DNA of 64,000 nucleotides, taken from positions 18,645 to 82,644 of the forward strand of contig JAPOVK010000011.1 in NCBI GenBank assembly GCA_026708185.1, in the 5' to 3' direction. A program made the translations under genes and the position numbers. Positions 17,361 through 24,694 of the stretch are shown here, piece after piece. The notes beneath the pieces were generated by a model, which saw only the letters and a program-made list of their open reading frames with translations, made no database searches and was not told the origin of the DNA. Every line of letters starts with the position of its first letter. Position 1 is the stretch's first letter. This DNA is from Gammaproteobacteria bacterium (GTDB lineage: Bacteria > Pseudomonadota > Gammaproteobacteria > Pseudomonadales > Azotimanducaceae).

Positions 17361-17875
17361 GACACATCCGGGAATACTGCAAGGATTGGCAGAAGGACTT
17401 CGCCGAGATCGCTCGATACTTGGGAACGTACCTTCCGGGCGAATGTCGGATCCACCACGTCGGCAGCACCGCCATTCCCAACATGCCCGCGAAGGACGTC
17501 ATTGATGTCGACATCGAATGCCCGCAAGGGTCGATGGGTCGAGTCGTTGAAGGGTTGTCGGATGCCGGCTACGAGCACTTGGGAGATCGCGGAATACCGA
17601 CGCGGGAGGCCTTCCGCCCGCAGGAGGGCTCCCGTGCCCTGCTCCTGCACGCGCACCACCTCTACGCCTGCGAGTCGGGCTCGGTCGAATTGCGTCGCCA
17701 CCTCGCGTTCCGCGACTACCTCTCTTCCCGCCCGGCGCGCGCCCGTTGGTTGGCGGCTGCGAAGCGGCGTGCCGCCGATGACGCCCGGACGCGCCAGGCC
17801 TACATCGAGGCCAAGGACGCCGCGTACAAGGCCATCGTCGCCGAAGCGACCGAGTGGGGCGTGACGCGATGCTGA
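17357..17875 (+). CDS. GrpB/UPF0157-family nucleotidyltransferase-fold protein
   Basis: 172 residues. The family hallmark 'IHHVGSTAIPNMPAKDVIDVDIE' region (residues 31-53) matches the GrpB pattern 'VGSTSvPGlaAKPIIDI', a nucleotidyltransferase-like active-site loop. The later 'HLYACESGS.ELRRHLAFRDYL' segment is also typical. It starts at TTG 17357, sharing bases with the TGA of the methyltransferase, so it is translationally coupled, and its end overlaps the GFA gene. GrpB proteins are of uncertain function, and some bind or transfer nucleotide or CoA groups. The frame continues upstream, but that part shadows the methyltransferase. Confidence 0.82.
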   Translation: MRHIREYCKDWQKDFAEIARYLGTYLPGECRIHHVGSTAIPNMPAKDVIDVDIECPQGSMGRVVEGLSDAGYEHLGDRGIPTREAFRPQEGSRALLLHAHHLYACESGSVELRRHLAFRDYLSSRPARARWLAAAKRRAADDARTRQAYIEAKDAAYKAIVAEATEWGVTRC

Positions 17876-18723
17876 CTGGGAGTTGCCTGTGCGGAGCCAT
17901 CGCGTTCGCGGTAAACGGGCCGGTGGGGTCGGTCGGCCACTGCCATTGCTCCATGTGCCGCAAGTCGCATGGCAGCACGTTTGCCACCTTCGCGACGGTA
18001 TCGACCGACGACTTCCGATGGGTGCGCGGCGAGGAGCGGGTCGTGACGTACCGTTCGTCGGCCCTGCGCTCACGGCGCTTCTGCGTGCGTTGCGGGTCGG
18101 CCGTCCTTGTCGACGGCGACGGCGAGCGGGACGTGCTGGTGCCGTTGGGCAATGTCGCCGGGGACCCCGGAGTACGGCCGCGCCGGCATGCCTTCACGGC
18201 CTCAATGGCGCCTTGGCACGCCATCGTCGACGACCTTCCGCGGCATGATGCGCATCCGCAGGCACTCGGGGGGCCGGTCGTCGATCGCCCGACGCATCCG
18301 CCGAAGACGCCCGGCGCCGTCGGTGGAAGCTGCCTGTGCGGGGCGGTCGCATACGAGTTCGACCGGCCGCCACTGCGGATGTACAACTGCCACTGCTCGC
18401 GGTGCCGGCGTGCCGTGAGCGCCGCTTATCAGACCGTCCTGCGCGTCCGGCGCAGCGGATTCCGCTGGCTTGCCGGTGCCGACAGCGTCGCTGGGTACCG
18501 CTTGCCGCGAACCCGGTTCCAGTGCGCCTTCTGCCGGGTCTGCGGTTCGCGAACCCCATGGGAGCGCGAAGCGCAGGTTTGCGTCCCCGCCGGATCCCTT
18601 GACGGTGATCCGGGCGAGCGACCCCGCTGCAACATCTACACCGACTCCCGCGCGGTCTGGGGCGCGCTTGACGAGAGACTCGAGAGCTGGCCCGCCGGGC
18701 TGACCCCTGACCCGGACCCCTAG
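17869..18723 (+). CDS. Tandem double GFA-domain protein
   Basis: 284 residues containing two GFA (glutathione-dependent formaldehyde-activating enzyme-like, Mss4-fold) zinc domains. Domain 1 has 'GSCLCGAIAF', 'CHCSMCRKSHGS' and 'RRFCVRCGSAV'. Domain 2, from about residue 150, has 'GSCLCGAVAYEF', 'CHCSRCRRAVSAAY' and 'CAFCRVCGSRTPW'. All zinc-binding cysteines are present in both. Most GFA proteins have one domain, so this is a fusion or internal duplication. The ATG at 17869 overlaps the GrpB stop. GFA domains bind zinc and sometimes act on glutathione adducts; the activity here is not established. Confidence 0.87.
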   Translation: MLTGSCLCGAIAFAVNGPVGSVGHCHCSMCRKSHGSTFATFATVSTDDFRWVRGEERVVTYRSSALRSRRFCVRCGSAVLVDGDGERDVLVPLGNVAGDPGVRPRRHAFTASMAPWHAIVDDLPRHDAHPQALGGPVVDRPTHPPKTPGAVGGSCLCGAVAYEFDRPPLRMYNCHCSRCRRAVSAAYQTVLRVRRSGFRWLAGADSVAGYRLPRTRFQCAFCRVCGSRTPWEREAQVCVPAGSLDGDPGERPRCNIYTDSRAVWGALDERLESWPAGLTPDPDP

Positions 18724-18732
18724 GTTCCACCG

Positions 18733-18754
18733 GCCGCGCCGTCACCCGCGCGGC
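18733..18754. terminator. Candidate hairpin between convergent genes
   Basis: GCCGCGC (18733-18739) pairs with GCGCGGC (18748-18754) across an 8-nt loop, 10 bp after the GFA stop codon and at the converging 3' end of the O-methyltransferase. There is no clear T-run, so intrinsic termination is only possible. Confidence 0.3.
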
Positions 18755-19755
18755 TTCATTCCGGTGACCCTGACCAGGATGCCGGGAATGAAGTCATTGA
18801 CTTCGACCTCGACGAACCCGGCGTTCTCGAAGTAGGACGCGCATTCGGCACGTGTGTGGGCCATGCCGGTGCTGTTGGCGAAGACCTCGTATAGCCCCCA
18901 GATCGCAGCGTCCAAGGGACCGGCGCGATCGTCGTCGAGCATTTCGCCGATCAGGTGCATCTCGCCGCCGGGTTCGAGTGCCTGGAACGCCTTGGAGACG
19001 ACGGCTTGGACGATTTCACGATTGTACTGGGGCAGGTTGCTGGCCATGACGGCGACGTCGCAACCTTTGGGTAGGTCGTCCTTCGTGAAGTCCCCGCCCA
19101 TGGTGGACACTCTGTCGCCGACGCCGTGCTTGGCGATGAACTCCTGGGTGACTTCCACCACGGGCGGAAGATCGAAGACAACGGCCGTCAGGCCGGGATT
19201 CTCCTGTACCGCGACGATCGAATAGGCGCCCGAACCACCGCCGAGATCCATGATCTTCGTACGGTTGGCGAGATCGACGTGCCTCGAAAACCGGCGTCCG
19301 GACCCGAAGCCGACGCTCGCGGTGGCCTCGTGGTACCGACGCGCCGACTCCACTGTCATCGCAGCATCGAAGCGGCCGATGACCGTCGGCGGCTCCTGGC
19401 GGCCGAGGCTCTCGGTCAACTCGCCCCAGCGTTTCCACGCGGGCCGCACAAAGGTCATCCAGGGGCCCGCGTAGCTCGCCTTGCCTTTCACCAGGTAGCG
19501 ATCGACGTCTTCGGCGTTCTCGACGTGATCGCCACGGTAGCGGATCAGGCCCGCTGCCGCACACATGGCCATCAGGCGGTCGGCGTTGACTTCGGCGATG
19601 CCGGCCCGTTTGGCGAACCGTTGGATCGTGTTGTCGCCCGCGGCAATCGCCGTGAACAGTTCGAGGTCGATTGCCGCAAAGAGGCTGGCGGACGTGATGA
19701 ATGCCCGGGAGAGGCCTTGCAGCCGGACCGTATCGACTTTTCTTGAGTTGCTCAT
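18742..19755 (-). CDS. O-methyltransferase, acetylserotonin/COMT-like
   Basis: 337 residues. An N-terminal winged-helix dimerisation domain ('LFAAIDLELFTAIA', 'RLMAMCAAAGLI') is followed by a class I SAM-binding domain ('IMDLGGGSGAYSIVAVQ', then 'VVFDLPPVVEVTQEFI' and 'GGDFTKDDLPKGCDVAVMASNL'). This is the plant COMT/bacterial hydroxyneurosporene methyltransferase type, acting on phenols, hydroxyls or other small molecules. The usual catalytic His is not obvious, and 'NLPQYNRE' replaces the common 'HDW' segment, so methyl acceptor or even activity is uncertain. The ATG at 19755 has AAGGAGAAGG upstream. It lies 26 bp after the permease gene and is probably co-transcribed with it. Confidence 0.82.
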   Translation of the reverse strand: MSNSRKVDTVRLQGLSRAFITSASLFAAIDLELFTAIAAGDNTIQRFAKRAGIAEVNADRLMAMCAAAGLIRYRGDHVENAEDVDRYLVKGKASYAGPWMTFVRPAWKRWGELTESLGRQEPPTVIGRFDAAMTVESARRYHEATASVGFGSGRRFSRHVDLANRTKIMDLGGGSGAYSIVAVQENPGLTAVVFDLPPVVEVTQEFIAKHGVGDRVSTMGGDFTKDDLPKGCDVAVMASNLPQYNREIVQAVVSKAFQALEPGGEMHLIGEMLDDDRAGPLDAAIWGLYEVFANSTGMAHTRAECASYFENAGFVEVEVNDFIPGILVRVTGMKPRG

Positions 19756-19781
19756 CGTCCTTCTCCTTGGCAAATGTCGGT

Positions 19782-21524
19782 CTACGACGCGCCTTGGTGA
19801 TCCACGCGTATCGTGACGATCTCCGTGTCGTGGTATTGCTGATGTTGTACGGACGTGGCGTAGTGGCGCAGCAGCCGCAGGGGTGTCTCCGCTTCGTTCG
19901 GCATCTCGGTCACGCCGTCGCTCAGCATGGCGAGCTGGTCCTCGAGGTTGAGGTCCTTGACGCTTGCGATGAACTCGATTCCCGTTGATCGACTTTCCGG
20001 CCGTGCGACGACGAGCAGTTCGCGATCCACATCCGGCGATCCCTTCGCCTCGGAGCCGAGCAGCGCGTGCACGGTTTCCTCCGCCACGGCGCGCAGCCGC
20101 TCGGTTAGCGGCTCATCGTAGCCCTTGGCCTTGGCGAAGCCGCGCAGGAAGGTGTCGATCTCGGCCAGCGCGTCGATGGCCAGCGCGGTGCGCAGTCGCT
20201 TCGGTCTGCTCGCGGTGAGGTCGAGGAAGGCCGAGAGCAGGATCACGGTGATCCCGCCCGCGGTCATGCCGTTGCCGAGAAACTGGCCCCAGGCACCCTC
20301 GCGGAGCATCGGATAGACGAGGTCGAACTGGAACGCTAGGCCGACCCAGAACGCGAAGCCCACGATCAGGCTCTTGCGATAGTCGAGACCATCGTTGGTC
20401 AGGATCTTCACGCCGAAGACGAACAGCAGGCCTACGATCACCGCCAGATAGCCACCGGCGACCGGGCCGGGCAGTGCGACGATCATGGCGACGAGCTTGG
20501 GGAAGAACGCTAGCGAAATGAAGAGGATGCCTACACAGACGCCAACCGATCGCGCGCAGACGCCGGTGAGTTCAGCGATCGCGACGCCGCTGCCGTAGGT
20601 GGTATTGGGCACGGTTCCACCCACACCCGAGAGCAGGTTGCCGAGCCCGTCGGCGTTGATCGCGCCCTGGATGGAGCGGAAGTCGATGGCCCGCGGCTTG
20701 CGCCACGATGCCCGCTGAATGGCGATGGCATCGCCGAGCGTGTCCATGGCACCGACCAGGGTGACGATGAGGAAGCCGGGCAAGAGTGCCCAGAAGGTGT
20801 TGTCGAAGCTCAAGTCCAGGCCGGGATAGCCGGCGATGTCGGGCAGCCCGATCCAAGGGGCGGCAGCCACGCGCTCGATGTCGTAGATGCCGAAGCCGAG
20901 CCCGGCGATGGCGCCAGCGGCGAGGCCGATGCCGGGCGCCCAGACGCGCCACGCCCCGGAGAGCCGCAGGGCCACGAGAACGGTTGCGCCAAGCGTCACC
21001 AGCGCCGTGATCGGCGCGGCGGCCTCTTGCGTCCCCTCGGGCACGGCCGTGAGCTGCCGGAAGATGATCGGTGCGACGCTCACGGGAATGAGCATAAGCA
21101 CAGTCCCCGCGACGGTGGGCGTGAACACGCGGCGCAGCAAGGCCATCTTCGCGCCGAGGACGAACTGGGCCATGGACGACATCACGATCAGGGTTGCCAG
21201 CAGCCCCGGGCCGCCCTCGGCGAGCGCTGTCACGCTCATGGGGAGAAACGCGGCCGTGCTGCCCATCACGAGGATGTAGCCTGCGCCGAGCCGGCCGATG
21301 CGGACCGCCTGGACGACGGTGGCCACGCCGCTTACGGCGAGCGCCGCGAACACCGCCCAGTTCAGGTACGCCTCGGTGCCGCCGGCCGTGCTGATGAGGA
21401 TCGCCGGCGTCAGCACGACGGTGGCGACCGCGAGAACGGTGTACTGGATGCCGAGACCGAGGGTCAGGGCCGGCGGCGGACGTTCGTCGGCCTCGTAACG
21501 TACGTCGTGGTTGGTCTGCGGCAT
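19782..21524 (-). CDS. Xanthine/uracil-type permease with C-terminal extension
   Basis: 580 residues. The first ~440 form a nucleobase:cation symporter-2 transporter with about 12-14 membrane segments and family patterns 'GLGIQYTVLAVATVVLTPAI', 'GGVGGTVPNTTYGSGVAI' and 'GVKILTNDGLDYRKSLIVG'. Usual members are 430-480 residues. Here about 130 soluble residues follow ('ALAEIDTFLRGFAKAKGY', 'TERLRAVAEETVHALLGS', then beta-rich segments). The extension resembles a degenerate histidine-kinase-like ATPase module in arrangement, but I cannot confirm this. Transport of a purine or pyrimidine across the inner membrane is likely. The downstream O-methyltransferase suggests a modified purine or related substrate. 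Confidence 0.83.
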   Translation of the reverse strand: MPQTNHDVRYEADERPPPALTLGLGIQYTVLAVATVVLTPAILISTAGGTEAYLNWAVFAALAVSGVATVVQAVRIGRLGAGYILVMGSTAAFLPMSVTALAEGGPGLLATLIVMSSMAQFVLGAKMALLRRVFTPTVAGTVLMLIPVSVAPIIFRQLTAVPEGTQEAAAPITALVTLGATVLVALRLSGAWRVWAPGIGLAAGAIAGLGFGIYDIERVAAAPWIGLPDIAGYPGLDLSFDNTFWALLPGFLIVTLVGAMDTLGDAIAIQRASWRKPRAIDFRSIQGAINADGLGNLLSGVGGTVPNTTYGSGVAIAELTGVCARSVGVCVGILFISLAFFPKLVAMIVALPGPVAGGYLAVIVGLLFVFGVKILTNDGLDYRKSLIVGFAFWVGLAFQFDLVYPMLREGAWGQFLGNGMTAGGITVILLSAFLDLTASRPKRLRTALAIDALAEIDTFLRGFAKAKGYDEPLTERLRAVAEETVHALLGSEAKGSPDVDRELLVVARPESRSTGIEFIASVKDLNLEDQLAMLSDGVTEMPNEAETPLRLLRHYATSVQHQQYHDTEIVTIRVDHQGAS

Positions 21525-21584
21525 TGCCTTCCCGGGCGCATTCGTGAGGCGCGGAGTCTAAGCACCTTGCCGGTATGCGGCCAA

Positions 21585-23012
21585 TCAGCCCGTACGCTTA
21601 CCTGGTGACGATCCGGGCCGCGGCCAGTGCGGATGATGGTCGTCGATCACGAAGCGGTGGGCGTGACGCATGGGGCGATGGCGGTGCGGATGGCTGTGCG
21701 GTTCGTCGCCTGCCGCGGGTTCCTGATCGTGGTGGTGGTCGTCCGGTCCGTGACCGTGCACGTGGTCGTGGACTAGCTCGGCGTGGGTGTGTGGCAGGAT
21801 CTCCGGGTCGTGCTTCGGCCACAGCCGAGCTGCGAGCGCCGCGAAAACCAGGACGCCGAAGCCGAGCGCGAGCGCCGTGGCTGGCACGCCGAGATGGGTG
21901 CCGAGCAGGCCCGCCACCGGGTAGAAGACGAGCCAGCACGCGTGCGACAGGGCGAATTGGGCCGAGAAGTACGAGGGGCGGTCCGCCGGCGCGGACGACC
22001 TATTCACCACGCGGCCCGCGGGCGTCTGCACCAGGGACCAGCCGAATCCGATGAGGAACCAGACGGGCCACACCCAGGGGTGTGCGGGACCGGTGGCCAG
22101 CAAGCCGAGGCCGGCGGCCATGACCAGGGCGCCAGACAGCATCACGGACCGGTCCTCGATGCGGTCCAGCACCCTCGGCAAACCGATCGCTGCAACCATC
22201 GAACCGCCACCTGATGCGGCTAAGGCGATGGCGACGTCGGACTCGCTGCCGCCTAGGTAGTCGCGCACGTAGATGACGGTGTTGACGATGATCATCGCAC
22301 TTGCGCTGGCGACACCCATGTACAGGGCGAGGAGGCCGCGCAGCCGTGGCGTCTTCAGGTATGAGCGAATGCCGAAACTGATCTCGTCGGCGATGGCGCC
22401 CGGTCTCGAAACCGGCCGCGTGGTTGGCAGCAGCGTCGCGAGAATCAGTGCGGCGGACACGAGGAACGCCACCGCGTTGCCAACGAAAAGGCCCGTGTAG
22501 CTCACGTAGAGGAGGGCAATCGCTGCGAACGTGGGGCTAAGCACGTTCTCGAGGTCGTAGGCCAGGCGGGACATGGCAAGCGCCCGGGTGTAGCGGCGCT
22601 CTTCGGGGAGGATGTCCGGGATGGTCGCCGCGTAGACGGGCTTGAAGCCCGCCGAAAACACGCTCAGCAGGAAGATCAGCAGGTAGAGGTGCCAGGCTTC
22701 GCTCGCGAAGGGCATAGCCAGTACCAGCGCCGCCCGAACCAGGTCCATGGCGACGAGGAACCCCTTGCGTCGAAAGCGGTGGGAAAGCCCGCCGGCGATG
22801 GGCGCGAACACGACATAGGCGACCATCTTGCAGGCCAGCGCGGTCCCCAGCACCGCGGCGGCGTTGCCGCCGGCCAGATCGTAGGCCAGCAAGGTCATCG
22901 CCACGGTGGCGAGCCCGGAACCGATCAGTGCCACGACTTGTGCCGCAAACAGCTTGCGGAAGCTTGCGTCGCGCAATGGACCGAGCCGTTCCACCCGCTG
23001 ATTATCGTGCAA
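21585..23012 (-). CDS. MFS transporter with His-rich C-terminal tail
   Basis: 475 residues. About 12 membrane helices with an MFS loop ('LSHRFRRKGFLVAMDLVRA') occupy residues 15-395, similar to enterobactin-exporter/DHA-type proteins. The last ~75 residues are soluble and carry about 19 histidines in clusters (DHVHGHG, DDHHHD, HSHPHRHR, DDHHPH). Such tails commonly bind Zn, Ni, Co or Cu and occur in metal exporters such as NreB. Metal efflux or metal-regulated transport is therefore the best guess. The start is a TTG at 23012 or a GTG at 22994. It is divergent from the exported dehalogenase. Confidence 0.83.
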   Translation of the reverse strand: MHDNQRVERLGPLRDASFRKLFAAQVVALIGSGLATVAMTLLAYDLAGGNAAAVLGTALACKMVAYVVFAPIAGGLSHRFRRKGFLVAMDLVRAALVLAMPFASEAWHLYLLIFLLSVFSAGFKPVYAATIPDILPEERRYTRALAMSRLAYDLENVLSPTFAAIALLYVSYTGLFVGNAVAFLVSAALILATLLPTTRPVSRPGAIADEISFGIRSYLKTPRLRGLLALYMGVASASAMIIVNTVIYVRDYLGGSESDVAIALAASGGGSMVAAIGLPRVLDRIEDRSVMLSGALVMAAGLGLLATGPAHPWVWPVWFLIGFGWSLVQTPAGRVVNRSSAPADRPSYFSAQFALSHACWLVFYPVAGLLGTHLGVPATALALGFGVLVFAALAARLWPKHDPEILPHTHAELVHDHVHGHGPDDHHHDQEPAAGDEPHSHPHRHRPMRHAHRFVIDDHHPHWPRPGSSPGKRTG

Positions 23013-23067
23013 AGCAAGCCCGGTCGCCCGTCCCTTGTCGTTGTTGGCGTCGGGTACCTGGCCCGAT

Positions 23068-23096
23068 TTGACGAAACTGCCACAAGCTCCTACTTT
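23068..23096 (+). promoter_or_regulatory. Sigma-70-like promoter very close to the dehalogenase start
   Basis: TTGACG (23068-23073) and TACTTT (23091-23096) are separated by 17 bp. Transcription would begin at about the ATG at 23104, giving a leaderless or nearly leaderless mRNA. No Shine-Dalgarno sequence is present, which fits. Confidence 0.5.
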
Positions 23097-23103
23097 GGGT
23101 CGG

Positions 23104-24168
23104 ATGCGATCCGTCGTCAGCCTGACGTTTGCCGCGTTGCTCGCTTGCCCCGTCCAAGCCGACGAGGTGCGGCCGGGCGTACTTCGGACGCCGGATTCGC
23201 GATTTGCGGATCTCGAGGATTTCCCCTATGCGCCGAACTACCTGCAAGTCGGCGACATCCGTCTGCACTACGTGGACGAAGGCCCGCGCGACGGCCAGAC
23301 CCTGCTCCTGATCCACGGCGAGCCGACCTGGAGCTACCTGTTCCGCAAGATGATCCCCGTGTTCACAGACGCCGGCTACCGGGTGGTGGCACCGGACCTC
23401 GTCGGCTTCGGCCGCTCGGACAAGTTCGTGGACGAAGAGGCCTACAGCTACCCCATGCAGGTCGAGTACATGCAGGCGCTGGTAGGCGCCCTCGACCTGT
23501 CGGACGTGACGTTCTTCGGCCAGGACTGGGGCGGTCTGATCGGGTTGCGCGTGGTCGCCGCGGAGCCCGAGCGCTTCGCGCGCGTGGTCGTTTCCAACAC
23601 CGGGCTCCCCGCCGCAGACGGCGTCCGGGGCTGGCTCGGCTATACGATGTTCAAGCTCGCTGTCTGGTGGGAGGGCGCGCTGACGCTGGACGAACTCCAG
23701 TCCGAGGTCACCTTCCCGCGCTGGGTGGCGTACAGCTACCACGTCGACGATCTGCCCATCGGCCGCCTCATGTCCTTCATGGGCGGAAGCGAGGGCGTGG
23801 TCGCCGCCTACGAGGCGCCGTTCCCGGACGCCTCCTACAAGGCGGCCGCGCAGATCATGCCCTACCTGGTGCCGTCCCAACTGCGCGAGAACGAGGCCGC
23901 CTGGGCGGTGTTCGAGAACTGGGACAAGCCCTTCCTCGTCGCCTTCACGGACTCCGATCCCATCACCCGCGGCGGCGAGGCCGCCTTCCTGTCGCGCGTC
24001 GCCGTGGCACAGAACGTCACGATCCGAGGTGCCGGGCATTTCGTCCAAGAGGACGCCGGCCGGGCGCTCGCGGAGCTCATGGTCGACTTCATGGAGGGAC
24101 GCGAACTGCCAGCCGAGATCCTCTCCGATAGCCCGGCACCCGACGAAGCCGGGTCACCGGACGGCTGA
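23104..24168 (+). CDS. Exported haloalkane dehalogenase-like alpha/beta hydrolase
   Basis: 354 residues. A signal peptide ('MRSVVSLTFAALLACPVQADE') implies periplasmic location. The catalytic domain has oxyanion loop 'HGEPTWSYLFRKMIP', nucleophile 'GQDWGG' (Asp followed by Trp, the halide-stabilising pair of haloalkane dehalogenases) and catalytic His in 'GAGHFVQED'. 'HGEPTW' is as in the DhlA/DhmA subfamily I. These enzymes hydrolyse the carbon-halogen bond of haloalkanes. Most known members are cytoplasmic, so the leader is unusual. A second, leaderless relative is at 54124-55101. The ATG at 23104 follows a promoter almost directly. Confidence 0.88.
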   Translation: MRSVVSLTFAALLACPVQADEVRPGVLRTPDSRFADLEDFPYAPNYLQVGDIRLHYVDEGPRDGQTLLLIHGEPTWSYLFRKMIPVFTDAGYRVVAPDLVGFGRSDKFVDEEAYSYPMQVEYMQALVGALDLSDVTFFGQDWGGLIGLRVVAAEPERFARVVVSNTGLPAADGVRGWLGYTMFKLAVWWEGALTLDELQSEVTFPRWVAYSYHVDDLPIGRLMSFMGGSEGVVAAYEAPFPDASYKAAAQIMPYLVPSQLRENEAAWAVFENWDKPFLVAFTDSDPITRGGEAAFLSRVAVAQNVTIRGAGHFVQEDAGRALAELMVDFMEGRELPAEILSDSPAPDEAGSPDG

Positions 24169-24179
24169 TGGAACTGCGC

Positions 24180-24623
24180 TCAGGCGTCGGGTTTCTTAAG
24201 CCGGACCGCCAGCACGTCGAAAGCCTCGTCGTGCAGCACCGCATTCGACGTCGAGCCCATGAAGAACTCGAGGCCGCGTCGCCGATGCGTCCCGATCACC
24301 ACGAGGTCGACGGCGAGGTCCTTGGCGAGCCGGCGGATCTCTGACGAAGCCGAACCGCCCCCGAGGTGGCAGTTCGTGTCCGGGACGTCGTAGGCCCGCG
24401 TGGCTTCCTTGAGACGCGTCCGCGCCTGGTCCTGGAGGCTGGTCTGGATTTCCCGCACCGCGCTCGGGAACTCGCCGCCGTAAGCGAGTGGCAGCGGCTC
24501 GACAATGTGCACAACGTGCAACTCAGCGCCCAACGCGCTCGCGAGCGTCGCCGCGTAGTCGACGACCCGCCCACCGTCCTCGCGAAGGTCTGCCGCGGCC
24601 AGTATCCGCGTGTAGATCGGCAT
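24180..24623 (-). CDS. Universal stress protein (UspA family)
   Basis: 147 residues, a single Usp domain: the N-terminal strand 'YTRILAAADLREDGG', 'LHVVHIVEPLPL', and the C-terminal nucleotide-binding pattern 'GTHRRRGLEFFMGSTSNAVL' (G-x5-G-x6-G-S), as in ATP-binding Usp proteins. Cytoplasmic; the role is generally in stress survival. The ATG at 24623 has AGGAC upstream. It is convergent with the dehalogenase and follows the Fic gene by about 70 bp on the same strand. Confidence 0.9.
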   Translation of the reverse strand: MPIYTRILAAADLREDGGRVVDYAATLASALGAELHVVHIVEPLPLAYGGEFPSAVREIQTSLQDQARTRLKEATRAYDVPDTNCHLGGGSASSEIRRLAKDLAVDLVVIGTHRRRGLEFFMGSTSNAVLHDEAFDVLAVRLKKPDA

Positions 24624-24694
24624 GGGTCCTGTCCTAACGCCCCAGTTGGTGGGATTACATCACAGGGAAAAGGCGCCCAAGGGAGCGATATCCG

